A stretch of DNA of 64,000 bases. It comes from Gadus chalcogrammus. Taxonomy: Eukaryota; Chordata; Actinopteri; Gadiformes; Gadidae. Of the stretch, positions 12,101-61,328 are shown in pieces; the first letter of the stretch is position 1; each line of letters begins with the position of its first letter. The stretch covers positions 16,459,676 to 16,523,675 of the forward strand of contig NC_079423.1 of NCBI RefSeq assembly GCF_026213295.1, in the 5' to 3' direction. The position numbers and the translations under genes are program-made. The notes under the pieces were generated by a model that saw only the letters and a list, made by a program, of their open reading frames with translations, was not told the DNA's origin and did no database searches.

Positions 12101-14821
12101 CAGTGTTCCCAGTCTCACCCGGATGACGTTCTGGCAGGAGGCGATGGGCAGGCCCACCAGGCTGGTGCCGTTGACTGACATGATGCGGTCCCCGATGCTC
12201 AGGGCCCCGCTGCGCTCGGCGGGGCCCCCGTGCAGCAGGTTGGCCACCACCACCGTGGGCAGGATGGAGCCCCAGCCAGACTCCACCATGGCCAGGCCCA
12301 GGATCTCCCCCGGGCCCTTGGAGATCAGCACCTGGGGGGGGGGGGGGGGGGACAGACAGACAGACAGACGGACAGACAGACGTGTTGAGGGGGATCCTCA
12401 AGGGTTTTTCAGTGTTTTTTATTCTTTATTATTCTTATTTTGACCCAGAATTATCTTACTAATATTCAGAGCTTTGAATTGTTCCAACAAATGTTCACAA
12501 TGACTTATTGGTAAATGTTGTTGGAGTGAATTTACTCGTTTTAAAATAGTTGTTTTCACACAAATTCTTTCACATAATCAATTAACCGTTTGGTGTTTTG
12601 AGTTGTGTGGGAGTGGGCAGCTCTTCGACAATCTCTATTTCTTTGAAAAAAAGTAACAAATATATGTAATTTAATAAATTAACTCTTAAAACTTCAAATA
12701 TAATACTTATATTGGTATGACATGAGTATAAGTATTCTCTTTAAAAACTAAGAGCAACACATTGGCAGCCAGCAGATCAAGCATCCAGCAGATCAAGCAT
12801 CCAGCAGATCAAGCATCCAGCCATAACTTCCAACCAAAGCAAATCTCAGCTCACGTCTCTGATGTTCTGGGAGTCAGAGAAGTGGGCCAGGTCTCCGTTG
12901 TAGAGTTCCTGGGCTCCCAGGAAGTCGCTGTAGTCCCCGGGCTTCATCTGGCTGGCCTCGATGCCGTTGGCCTGGAGGAACTGCTGGTAGGCCACGCCGA
13001 AGGCCTGCCCGATGGCCTGGGCGATGGTCTTGGCCTGGGGGAGGGAGGCTCATTGTGAGGACCACACTAGGACACACTATGGATGTTGTGGGAAAAAAAT
13101 GTCCTAGTTCTCCTAAAAGTTGCCGAGTGGAATAATGTTTCAGAATTGATCCTTAATATCGATTCACATAAAAAAATACTTTGAGAAATGTCTCCTTGTT
13201 TTATTCTTCTTAATAGCGATTAATATAAACAAATACTCTTGAGAAATGTTCCCTTATTTCGTTCCCCAGTGCTACATGCCTCTCATACATTTCCAGTGAG
13301 ATGTGTTGTTTGTGAACTTCCACTGAAGCCTATTTTGAGTACAAAGACCGTCCACATGGAGCTGTCCTGAAACGGGGGCAGTGATCATCAAGGGACCAAC
13401 CACCCCCCCCCCGCCCCCCCATTTCTCTGGGCTAATTAGTTTCCAAAAGAAGCGTTTGCTTTGCCTTTTGAGCTCTGCTGGGAGCGGATAACCAAGATGG
13501 CAGCCTTCCCTTTCCTCTCAAAGGCAGCTCTCAGCGTGTGCTGTGGCAGACGACTTTCAAGCCAAACGCAGCGACCGCGATGGGTACACCGGCAGCGCCG
13601 TTTAAACCCCCCGTTCTAACGCTCACACCACAGAGGTTGCTAGGCTCCGATACTCTGTCGAGATAATGGATAAACTCAGCGCTATGATTTCATCATTTTT
13701 TTTGTTTTCTGAGAAGGAAGCAAAAGTAGCAAAAGTGTTGAAATTGTGTACTTATGTAGAAACTCTATGTAGAAACTATAAACTACTGAAAGTGAAAATG
13801 CAGAAAGAAGATGTCAAGTTTCTACATGTTTTGTTTGGACTGAAATTGAACCGCCGGACCCCCAAATCCCACCCAAGCAAGACATCGGAGGATCCACGTC
13901 TACAACAACGGCCACCAAAGGTTCAGGGGAGGCCACTCACGTCCTCAGAGGAGAAGACGTGGCAGACCATCGAGCATTTCTTCACGGGCCCGGAGGAAGA
14001 GGAGGAGGACGAGGAGGAGGAGGAGGAAGGGGAGGACGGCGTCCCGTCGGCGGCGGAGGCCTTAGGACTGGGGGGCTTCCTGCGAGCCATGAGCACCACG
14101 ATGTTGTTGATGTCTGCGATGTAGGAGATCATCTGGAGCGAGTGGTCCATCATGGCCTCCTGGGGACGATGACGCAGGGAGGGGTTCAACCTCAGAGGAG
14201 ACGTTTGGTTAACTTTTCCATGGTACTCAAATGGGATAGAAGACATCATTCATGCGTACAGACACATGCATACATAGTATCTATGATTAACAAGGATCAT
14301 GTGTTGTTGTCTATGTGTGTCGTCATGCACTTTTTTCTTCATGTCTTACTGCCCCGCCTCCCACTCACCAGTTTAAAGTAAAAAAATATATATATATATT
14401 AAATGTAAATACATTTGAGTAGGACGTACCTGTGTGTCAGCGTTGAGCACTTTGATCCTCTGGGTGGAGATGAAGAGATCCACCTCTACCATTGGCTGAG
14501 ACTCTCCCTCGGGGGCCTGTAGGAAGAGACGACCACAGCCGTCATTGCTTCTCACAGGAGCTCCGACAGTAGACCTTGGTCAACGTGCTGAATATTATAC
14601 TACAGCATGTATTCAACTGTGGCTTTCACTGATGAGCAGCAGGGACGTTTTGAATCCCTGTCCTCAAGTGGCAGGTAGGGGTTGGACAGTGAGTACAGAG
14701 ACAGGTCATTAAGGACAAGGTAGGGGTCAGGGCCTCTTGCCCTACGATGTCTCCAGGCAGACATCCGAGTTTAAAACCTTGTCCCCTTCAGCTGGCAGTC
14801 GGACACCCCGACCAGTCAGAG

Positions 14822-14857
<36 letters not shown>

Positions 14858-16839
14858 CGACCTTGATGCGGTCCACTGCCTCCTGGGCCTGGGTCATGCG
14901 GGCGTTGGTGGACAGGTTCTTGTCCGAGCGGATCTGGGTGGAGCCGAGGTACTTGGCCCCGAAGATGATCCCGTCAATCAGGTCCTCAGGGTCACATGGG
15001 CCGGGCACTTTAAATAACAACAACAACCACAACGACGACGACAGGAGGAGAAGAAGGAAAACGCACAAACACAATGTCAATCAAACCACGATGACCGGAT
15101 TCAACAAAGTAAAACATTTATATTAAAACAGTGTTCAGGTATTTCTGATGTTTTCTTACCATCTTTATAAGCAGGGCGGTAATCCTCACTCTTTAAATCA
15201 ACGGAAAAGAAAACAGCAACACAAATAAATAATAAGTGGGACAGAGGAACAGAGAAAAACGCAACGGAAGACTAAATAATAACTTAGTAATAACCCAAAA
15301 AATTATATCTGCATCTGAGATTAATACGGAGTTAAGACGCTTACAACTGACCCTAATGGCGATGGCAAAAGCACGCTTTTAAAAAGGCTTAACACAAATA
15401 ATTAGTTGGGTATTTAGGTCTTAGGTAGTATTAACTAATTAGGGTTGTAACTCTGCGAATGCATTTAAAACAGTTAAATCATAGCGTTTTGAGGGGAATT
15501 AAAAGGAGAGAAAAAAAGAGAATACTCAAGGAAGAGTGCAATAATAAAAATAAATAAAAATAAAATCAAAAACAATAAAACCACGAAACATTAAAAACGT
15601 TTACACAACAAAGACGGCTCTACTGCCCGGCGGTGCGGTCACGGCGACCGGCAGAGAGCGAAACAACCCAACATCCCCGGCCCTCCTCACCTCCTCATCT
15701 CCCCCCTCCTCCTCCTCCTCCACCTCCGGCTCCCTCCTCCTCCACACCGGCTCCGAGGGCTGGTCGTCGGGCAGCGAGGACGCGTAGGAGCTCTCCTTGC
15801 GCGGAAGGCGCCAGTCGTTCCTGTAGTGGCGCCAGAACTCCTGGGCCTCGTCCTGGCTGTAGGACACCGACACCACCGCGTCCACGTCCCCCCTGGGGGA
15901 CGAATCGCTGCTGCTGCAGTGGTGGTGGTGGTGGTGTTGGTGCTCGGGGGGGGGGGGAGGTGTGGCTGCGATCTCGGTACACTCCAGCAGACCCAGCAGG
16001 TCCCTCTGATGGCTCTCGGAGAACAGGAGCCCCGTGGTCTCCGTGGTGGGGGGCCCCACGGCGGCTCCCGGAGGCCCCTGAGGCCTTGTATCAGCGGGGG
16101 GCTGGGGGTGGGCGTAGGGGTCCAGGTCAGAGGTGGAGGTGGTGGGCTCCTCCTCGCCCATTCGCTGGAGCCGATTGAGGAGGGCGTGGATGTGGGTGTG
16201 GTCCTCATCGCTCGGGGTCCTGTCCGCTACCGGGCGGGCCACATCCGGGGCCCCATCCTCTTCCTTATCCCCTACCTCCTTAAGGCCTTCCTCCTCAATG
16301 ACCTCACCCAGCTCCTCCGTCTTCTTCTCCACCTGCTGCGCGCCCGGCGGCGGTGTGGCCGCGGTTGGCTCACCCAGATCTGACGGTGTGGCCAATTGAA
16401 CCAGCTGCCCCACCTCCACTTTAACCCCCTGCTCGCCCCCCTCACCCCCCCACACGCCCAGCGCCTCCACCATCCCTTCCTTCCACGCACCCACGGGCGG
16501 TTTAGCAGCGGTCGGCTCCCTCAAAGCGGACGCTGGAGCCAATTGAACCAGCGGGCCCAACTCCGACCCCACCGCCCCCACCTCTGTCTCAACGCCCTGC
16601 GCCCCCAGAGACGAGGGGAAGGTGGCCTCGTCGAGGTCCTCCACGGCGCCGGCGTCGCTGGAGCTGTCGGACCTCCAGTCCAGAGGGGGGGGCTCAATCA
16701 GGCTAAAAGAGTCCAGGGGGTCCGGCGACGCAGCGGGGGTCCGGCTGACACACTCGACGCTGGGACACAGTGTGTCAGCGAGTCCGCCCGGGGCTAGGCA
16801 CACTGGCGGACCAGCAGGGCTGCTGAGGTCGGATTCCAT
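9126..16839 (-). CDS. apba3: Amyloid beta precursor-binding family A member 3 (Mint3/X11-gamma)
   Basis: Mint adaptors bind the NPxY tail of amyloid precursor protein and act in Golgi and post-Golgi sorting. Ten coding exons are 15691-16839, 15160-15190, 14862-15007, 14430-14516, 13941-14159, 12855-13034, 12119-12331, 10529-10648, 9856-9996 and 9126-9197. They join in phase to 785 aa. Residues 1-390 are acidic, low complexity, with a DLLGLLEC motif shared with APBA3 and a His run. The PTB domain starts at [18 protein letters not shown] (about 396-580) and carries a poly-Ser insert. Two PDZ domains follow (about 605-690 and 697-775), then a C-terminus ending QEQPLFL. The words [10 protein letters not shown] and the lack of clear Munc18- or CASK-binding regions favour APBA3 over APBA1/2. 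The start is fixed by an in-frame stop in the upstream non-coding exon. Confidence 0.9.
9351..9722 (-). mobile_element. SINE family A, interrupted copy
   Basis: The tail part (9351-9485) and tRNA-like head (9617-9722, ending at GCTCAGGAGGTAGAGCGGGT on the minus strand) are separated by about 130 bp of unrelated sequence. Confidence 0.6.
11560..11675 (+). mobile_element. SINE family A, 3' fragment
   Basis: GAGCTGGCTGTCGCCTGGAA and a CGCTCTGGATA...AAATGTAAATG tail match the 3' half of the other copies. Confidence 0.55.
12765..12822 (+). repeat. Short tandem repeat, 16-bp unit
   Basis: CAGCAGATCAAGCATC is repeated about 3.5 times, just 3' (minus strand) of the apba3 exon 12855-13034. Confidence 0.8.
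14823..14856 (+). repeat. (GT)n microsatellite
   Basis: It begins six bases past the donor of the apba3 exon 14862-15007. Confidence 0.97.
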
Positions 16840-16902
16840 CTCGCTAACCGGCCTGTCGTAGGCATTAATGGCGTGGGAGTACGTGGGTAACTTCGGGGGA
16901 TA

Positions 16903-18326
16903 CTGTTATGAAAACACAGAACGCAGGTTTAATATGTATGTTATAGCATTAGGGACTGCACGGATTTGGGAGAAAGGCATAAATGTATTAAAAGAGTGTG
17001 AGCCTTGCCACAACACTTTGTTGTCAAGTCTTGACACAGTGCATATGACTCTGATAGCAGATGTTTTAGATAGCAGAGCTCAAGGTGCAGATGTTAGGTG
17101 ATAAGGCATCACACTGTGGGATAGGGTCTGTGTATCACTGTCAGCTGTAATAATTGACTACTTTTAGAAGTTATCAGTCTAAAACAACCCTAAAAACGAA
17201 TTAAAAACGTTAGACAATCATAATACACACGGTGCATTATAATGAGTGCCGGATTACATGTTGGAAGTCAGTGATCTAGAAATATATTAGCCTTACTTAG
17301 CTCAAATTAGCTCGTCACTGAACGAATGTGCTGAATGCAATGTCTTCCCTGAATGCAAGGCAGTGGGTTTTTTGAACACATCAGACTTGAATATCTTAGG
17401 ATAAGAAAAAAAATAGTGGGCAGAAAATACTTAGATCACTCACCGGTTAGCTGTGTCGCTATGTGTTGGTTGGCCTGACTTTGTATTTATATATATACGA
17501 CTTAACTCCCATTGAGACCGCCAAGGCGACGTGGTTTGGTGTAAAACTAGCTCGTATGTTTCTCAACAGCCAAGGGTAGACCTTCAGTCAACTTTAGTCA
17601 CCCCACATAACTCCAGGGCGGCTCAAGTGTCTGAAAAAACACGCTATATCCTCTCCATCCAGACAGATCCAGCTGCTGCAGCCACCGACGCACAGCGACC
17701 ACGTCGACACACTGCGCATGCGCGGCAAGACCATCCGCGTCAGGCTCAATCGATTGTCGAAAAAAGTGATCCAAGTAGATTTTGGTTCATTTTTACTTTT
17801 ATTATGAGTTAGCATCAATTAAAAATTACCTCCAAAATTCTCGGTTTTATATGGCCGTATGTTACAAGCTTTTTCTGAATCGCTTCAACTTACCGTAGTG
17901 TGTGTTCAATGCATCTTTACAAAATCATCGAAAAATAATCTATAGGAATATTAGCAAAACCATATTTAAGTTTATGGACTGAGTTGACACTAAAATAAGA
18001 TTACTGAAGGATACATTCAAGAAAATGGATTCACTATTTAAAACCCTGAATTACATAAAAATGTCATAAAAATTCACATTATTGAAATGTCAATATTCTA
18101 GTCATGCATCAGTCAATTCAGCGTTGCATGTGCAGAGAAATATCGACTCATATTATGAACAATTCATCATAATAAAACAATTTCCGTTCAAGGGCAGAAT
18201 TAGGGTCTCTCTTTCACCCACAAGATAAAGATCAGTTACAAATCATCAATCTAAATATTTCATCAATGCTGATCCAAATAAGTCCAGAGAAACCATCACT
18301 CGCAGAACAAAACAAGGAGAACTCCC
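16903..18326. other. Region between pex11g 3' end and apba3, no coding exon seen
   Basis: It holds the apba3 first intron (16903-17443), its promoter, and from about 17500 AT-rich sequence that must include the pex11g 3' UTR. I see no further conserved coding sequence. Confidence 0.6.
17444..17500 (-). promoter_or_regulatory. apba3 core promoter and non-coding exon 1
   Basis: On the minus strand a TATA-like TATATATAAATA lies at 17484-17497. About 40-50 bases downstream a short leader ends in a strong donor (ACCG then gtgagtg) at 17444. The matching acceptor (aacag) starts the coding exon at 16902, 63 bases before the ATG. Joined, the leader places TAA in frame upstream of that ATG. Confidence 0.55.
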
Positions 18327-32141
<13,815 letters not shown>

Positions 32142-32370
32142 GTTTTTCTTCAGTGAGCGAATTTCCCCCTCGCTCGTTGACGGTTTAGTGCTGCATGTTC
32201 CTGTGTGTATGTGTGTGTGTATGTGTGTTTGGTTACACCAAGAGAGGTTGTGGTCTTTGCTATCATAACCTGTGAGCTCCCTCCTTCACCTCTTTTCAAA
32301 TGAGGAAACAATGGCGTGTGGTTACCAAGGAAGAGAATGACAAACATTTTTTTCCACAATTACGAAAGTA

Positions 32371-32376
32371 TTTAAT
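32371..32376 (-). terminator. Candidate poly(A) signal of the Disabled-like gene
   Basis: ATTAAA on the minus strand lies 367 bases past the stop codon at 32743. It is about 230 bases upstream of the FYB-like ATG, so the two genes are packed tail to head. Confidence 0.35.
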
Positions 32377-32742
32377 GACATTGGCTCATGACACATCCGC
32401 CTGAAAACACACAGGAGAAGCTGAATTATATAAAATCATGCAAACAAGAGAAAACATACATCAGATCGTTCAGTTTTTTTACAACAATATCCTCTCACTG
32501 AAAGATCCCCTGTGACAGAGACTGAACCATTCCGTCTCCCCCCACCACAGAACCACCTGAAGCCGTCTCCTTCATCTCCACACCACTCCACAGACCCAAC
32601 AAGAACCCAAACCCTCGCTGGGGACTCGAACCCCCCATCCATCTGGAAACAGAATGCGCCGTGGTCACCCCTCCCCCCCTCCCACCACCCAGCTAACGTT
32701 TACAACCAAGATGGCCGCCAGGCGACTAGCGAGGCCCTTTTT

Positions 32743-44999
<12,257 letters not shown>

Positions 45000-46147
45000 G
45001 ACCACAGGGGTTTGTTGGGTGTGTGCCGGTGTTGGGGGGGGGGGGGGCGGGGAGCAGAGTGCTGGGGTCCCAATGAGGCTGAGTGCTATGACGTCCTGTG
45101 TGTGTGTGTTTGTGTGTGTTTGTGTATGTCTGTGTGTGTGTGTGTGTGTGAACAGTGTGTCCCCTCTCGCAACCATTTACAGTCATCTGTGTTTAGCAGC
45201 GGCCGCTGGCGGTGTGTTTGTGTCTCATTGAGTGTGCGGCCAACGGGGCCTGGAAAGCACCAGCCGAGAGGAGGAGGAGGTGGGTCAGGTTGTGTTGCCA
45301 TGACTGTAATTGTGCGTCCACAACAACCGACTAATGGATCACTCCTGGAGGGCAATGGTCTTTATCAGGTTGAACTCACATCAACACACCGGCGCAGTAC
45401 ACAAGAGCAAACCCTAGCACACACAAGCACAATCATTGGGTATACCTAACTTTAAGACAAACGGGTCGGTTCCAGATCATTTTAACTCCGATCCAAAGTA
45501 TAAACGAGGGCAGCTATTTCTCAACTGTTGTGAAACATGGAAAATAATATATTTTATATTCTAGGTTTCTGTCTCTTGCTGGTTTCTAATCAGCAAGGAA
45601 CATTGTTTTCCTGGTTCAAAAAAAAAGTTCAAACTTCCTCTCGCAGTCGGTCCATTCAGTGCGCCATCTAGTGGAGAGCTCTACGGGTGACAGCCGGGCA
45701 CAGTAGCCTGCTCTGTGGATGCATATTAGTTGCCTGCCAATGTACTGTATAAATGTTTGTGTGTGCATTTGTGTGTGTGAGAGAGAATGTGCGTGTGTGA
45801 GAGACTTTGTGTGTGAGTGAGTGTGAGCGAGGGAGAGAGAGAGATTGTGCGTGTGTGAGAGACTTTGTGTGTGTGAGTGAGTGTGAGAGAGGGAGAGAGA
45901 GAGAGATTGTGCGTGTGTGTGCGTGAGTTTGTGCGTGTGTGTGAGAGAGAGGGAGAGAGAGAGTTTGTGTGTGTGTGTGTTTGAGAGAGAGTTTGTGCAT
46001 GTGTGAGTTTGTGCGTGTGTGTGTGTTAGAGAGTTTGTGTGTGTGTGTACTGTTTTATTAAAAGCCCTGGCTGCCGTCTGTATTCAGACAGATAACTCAA
46101 CATCTGAGTGACGCAAACACTCGCTCAAAAGACAAGAGGAGGGCACA

Positions 46148-46182
<35 letters not shown>

Positions 46183-46362
46183 AACAGCTCATCTTCTCTC
46201 TGCCAAGACGGCCGCAGCAGTCTCTGAAACATCGTAGCACCGGCACGATGCAGAAGATCGTGTTGCGCTTTAGCAGAGAGGACTCTGCGGTATTTATCGG
46301 CATTCTGTATTTTTTATTTCTGCAGGCAATTTAGTACGAGTGGAGCCTCCTGAAAACAGCCG
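45000..46362. other. Divergent intergenic region between the Disabled-like and EP4-like genes
   Basis: The two start codons face away from each other about 1.36 kb apart. The middle is a degenerate (GT)/(GA) simple-repeat field at about 45755-46050 and a (CT)n at 46150-46180. It probably holds both promoters. No clear TATA box was seen. Confidence 0.5.
45755..46050 (+). repeat. Degenerate GT/GA simple-repeat field
   Basis: Higher-order units such as GAGAGACTTTGTGTGTG recur with variation. Confidence 0.9.
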
Positions 46363-48081
46363 ATGAGAGAACCACGGAGCGTGGACGTGATGGGAGTATT
46401 CCTGAGCGAAAATACAAACTTTACCGACGGATTTATCCAAGTCAACCGAACCCAGCTGCTCCCGTCGCAGGAGGACGAGAGGAAGGCCATCGCACTGCCG
46501 GTTCTCATGTTTGCCGGCGGAGCGCTCGGGAACATAATCGCGATAGTCGTGCTGTCGATATCGCGGCAGGATCGGAAATCGTCGGCATTCTACACGCTGG
46601 TCTGCGGCCTGGCCGTCACGGACCTGCTGGGCACCTGCCTGGCCAGCCCGCTGACCATCGCCAACTACCTGGACGAGCACATCCTGGAGAACGGCCACCT
46701 GTGCGCCTTCCAGTCCTTCCTGCTGCTGTTCTTCGGCGTGGCGGGACTGAGCATCATCTGCGCCATGTCGGCCGAGCGGTACATGGCGATATGCTGCCCG
46801 TACACGTACCGCCGGTGGCGCGTGGGTCGACGCTTCGCGCAGAAGTTTTTGTTCTCGATCTACGTCAGCAACGTGCTTTTCTGCTGCCTGCCCATGATGG
46901 GGATGGCGAGGAGCGAGCTCCAGACGTCGCTCACCTGGTGTTTCATCGAGTGGCGGAAGCAGGACCCACTTCCGGCCGCGTACACCTTCCTGTACGGCAC
47001 GGCGAGCCTGTCGCTGATATTGGCGACGGTGGTGTTCAACGTGGCGGTGTGCGGGACGCTGCTGCTCATGCGCAAGAAGACGGTTCAGCGGCCCTCGACC
47101 AGGGCCAGCGTGCGCGAGCGCTGGGTGGCGCTCTCGTCCGCCGCCGAGACGCAGATGATCGTCGTGCTCGTGCTAACCTCGGTGGTGGTGCTCGCGTGCT
47201 CCGCGCCGTTGGTGGTAATTACCTCCTATTTTTTTTGCTTTGAACTTTGATAACACTATTTAAGTTCTATTTAATAATTTATAACTTTAATATTTAAAAT
47301 GAATGATGATGCTCCGTCTAACGTTAATTTGGTTAACGGAGACGAATGTGCATTTAATTCTAATTCTATTCATGTGTGGAAATAGCTGTGAAGGACAGCT
47401 TTAGAATAGGCTGAAAATAAATAAAACTACTAGAAGTAGGCCTACTTTGATAAGTCATCAACAGAACGTTTATATTTTCATATGATGCATTGCTTCACAA
47501 TATTCTGTATTATAGACTGTATAAATATATCGATTTTTTTATAGATTTAAGACATCAATGGTGCCAGCAATGTCACAATATTGTGTATTATAGACTGTGT
47601 GAATGGTATTTTATTTTTTTGTTAATTAATTTTGTAAGACATAAATTATGCCAGTAAACATGTGCGATCAAACGTGAACATGACCGTTGTACCTCGTCTG
47701 TTCCAGGCGCGGGTGTTCGCCAACCAGATCATTCACCAGGACTATCACCAGGCTGATCTCACGGCCATCCGAATAGCCTCGGTGAACCCCATCCTGGACC
47801 CGTGGATATACATCCTGCTCAGAAGGTCTCTTTTCAAGAGGATATTGAGGTCGTCGAGGAGAGTCAGGATATCGCAGAACAAGCGAAGCTCTCCTCCGTC
47901 GTCACAGACGCTGTTTAACCCGGGCCCCGAACCCACAATCGGCAGTAGCCACGTCCTGACGCAGCTCCTGAGCAACTCCAACGTCATCACGCAGCTGCCG
48001 GCGTACATACCTTACGACCCGGAGGCTCAGCAGCAGGCCCGTGGAGACACGTTGGAAAACGTTAAAACTTTGAAGGGTTGA
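46363..48081 (+). CDS. ptger4: Prostaglandin E2 receptor, EP4 type (class A GPCR)
   Basis: EP4 receptors bind PGE2 at the cell surface and raise cAMP through Gs. Exons are 46363-47214 and 47707-48081, giving 408 aa. The intron falls in TM6, as in other prostanoid receptors. Seven helices are visible: TM1 43-66, TM2 77-100, TM3 114-136, TM4 160-180, TM5 205-235, TM6 263-286 and TM7 about 302-324. FYTLVCGLAVTDLLG is shared with EP4. ERY at 138-140 is the G-protein motif. Arg306 in AIRIASVNPILDPW is the ligand-carboxylate arginine. Cys114 and Cys193 can form the usual disulfide, and Asn19 and Asn28 are N-glycosylation sequons. The third loop and tail are shorter than in human EP4 (488 aa). Teleosts have several ptger4 copies; which one this is stays open. 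Confidence 0.92.
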
Positions 48082-48258
48082 GTTCCGAGTCAAGAACATG
48101 TTTTTATCTCTCTCGACAAGACCACAGACTTTAAGGGTTTGTCAAGACACACCAGACAGAGGATTGATTGTAAGTCTACATGCAGCCCGTGTATTTTTTT
48201 TTTTCTTTTTTACCGTTTTACCTGGATTATTTTATTATATTTATACTGTACATTGTGT

Positions 48259-48264
48259 AATAAA
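48259..48264 (+). terminator. Poly(A) signal of the EP4-like receptor gene
   Basis: AATAAA lies 178 bases after the stop codon and is the first canonical signal downstream on the plus strand. Confidence 0.6.
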
Positions 48265-48289
48265 CAGATTCGCTTTAGGTTGCAATTGA

Positions 48290-59674
<11,385 letters not shown>

Positions 59675-61328
59675 CTTCCACTTCGGCTTCTCTCTGGCTG
59701 TCGGAAGATTGCGAAAGTGAGACGTGGAGCGCGGTGCACGTCACTTCCGCTTGTCGGCCCACAGCACGGAAGTCACCCGGCTGAGGGTGCCATGATTTTC
59801 TAGTGAGGCGGACGCATGGTTGGATGTGGTTCTGCTAAATTAATACCTGTACCCCCCATAAATACAATTAAAACCTATGGACGATTTCGTGATCTATGGA
59901 TATGGGTAGATAGGTTTATGCTGACAGGAAATGGTATGTTTATGATTTGAAGGGCCTGATTAAGACAATATCCTCAATGATTACTCTTTTTGGAATTAGG
60001 TGTGCATGTCTGCATCATGTGTAATAATTTCATGAGAAATAATTAATGAATTTTAAAGGGACAAGAAATTCACAATTTCAGCATTTTTTTTTTATTAACA
60101 CATATCAACGCGTCCACTGAAAAGGACTTAGTAGCAAATATGTTCTCTTGTGTTCGATGGAACCCAAAAGGCTGTTTCTGTACATTCACTAAGGCTCTGT
60201 TTTAGGGAAATCCCAGGTTTCCATAAGGCAAACGATATTTAAAGGAATGGTGTCAAGTACATTTTCCAGCATATTATTATATTTCCACTTTCCTCACAGT
60301 ACAAAATGCATTATTGTAATAATCCCCTGGCGTCCATTTTGAATTCATATTTTACAACCAAAACAGCCATCAAGAGGAAAATAAGGATTCACATTATAAA
60401 AATGTGTAATTGGTTGATAATTTCCCTGTGTAGGATAGGTTGGTGTTGGCTTAATAAGAACAGTCTGGAATGTTGCCATCGCATAAGCTAATCAAAGTCC
60501 ATAATCAAAGAACAAATGTTTCAGCCAAGCATCAAGAGCTTTGTATAGGTACTAGGTAGCGAACAAGTAGAAAATATTGAATTCATACGCGATGGCCACA
60601 TTTTTGGTTGAAGCAGCACAGACCCTTCCAGCTGAGATTGAATCAGTTTGGTATCACATCCATCAATCTGCATTCACACAGGCTGGAGAAGACCACTTTG
60701 TTATTCTTTTGTAGAATTGTTGGGATCTGCATTCACATTTCAGGATCAACAGAAAACCAAAATAATGACGCAGCACTTGCAGTTTAAAAATGCTTTTAAG
60801 TAACTTGACCAGGTATCTCAGGACAACGTTTAATCGGGAGGAGGTAGTGTGTGATGATTTAAAAGTGGAAAAATATCTGTCAGTTATGAACGTTTCCAAA
60901 CGTGAAAACGGTGCCCAACAATTCCATAAAATTTTCTTAATCATCTCATCGTCTGAATGTGTTCCCACTAAACGTAGAACAACCTAGCCCTCCTAAGCCA
61001 TGCCAACGATGACCAACCTTGGGAAGGGGAGTTATATTAGTCTATTACGGGTCTTGTGAGCCGGATCTCTACAGTCATGTTAACCACCAGCTCTGGACCC
61101 GGGGGATTCTGCATAGCCTCGCTTTAGTCGTCAGCCTTACGCAAAGACTTCTAAAACCTACGAGCGATGGTGCAGCTTAAGCCAAACCCCAACCACCTGT
61201 CGGCCGCTTCCCTCCATGTGCAAAGGAGCAGGGAAGGGTTGTGAAATTCGAGACATCCAAACCACGCCCCTGTATCGGAGAAGCGTTGAGGACACCGCTC
61301 ACAGCCAGGAGTCGACCCACCTACACCC
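59675..61328. other. slc35e1 promoter side and probable med26 3' UTR
   Basis: No coding exon was recognised. TTTATT at 60091-60096 reads AATAAA on the minus strand and could end a med26 3' UTR of about 1.2 kb. The slc35e1 promoter should lie just right of 59674. Confidence 0.4.

Noticed and set aside
15633..16383. Long Pro/Arg-rich and Val/Gly-rich plus-strand frames of 181 and 185 residues
   Set aside because: They are shadows of the large apba3 exon on the minus strand, which has the family match and splice borders.
46294..46698. A 134-residue minus-strand frame overlapping the receptor
   Set aside because: It is antisense shadow of the EP4-like coding exon.
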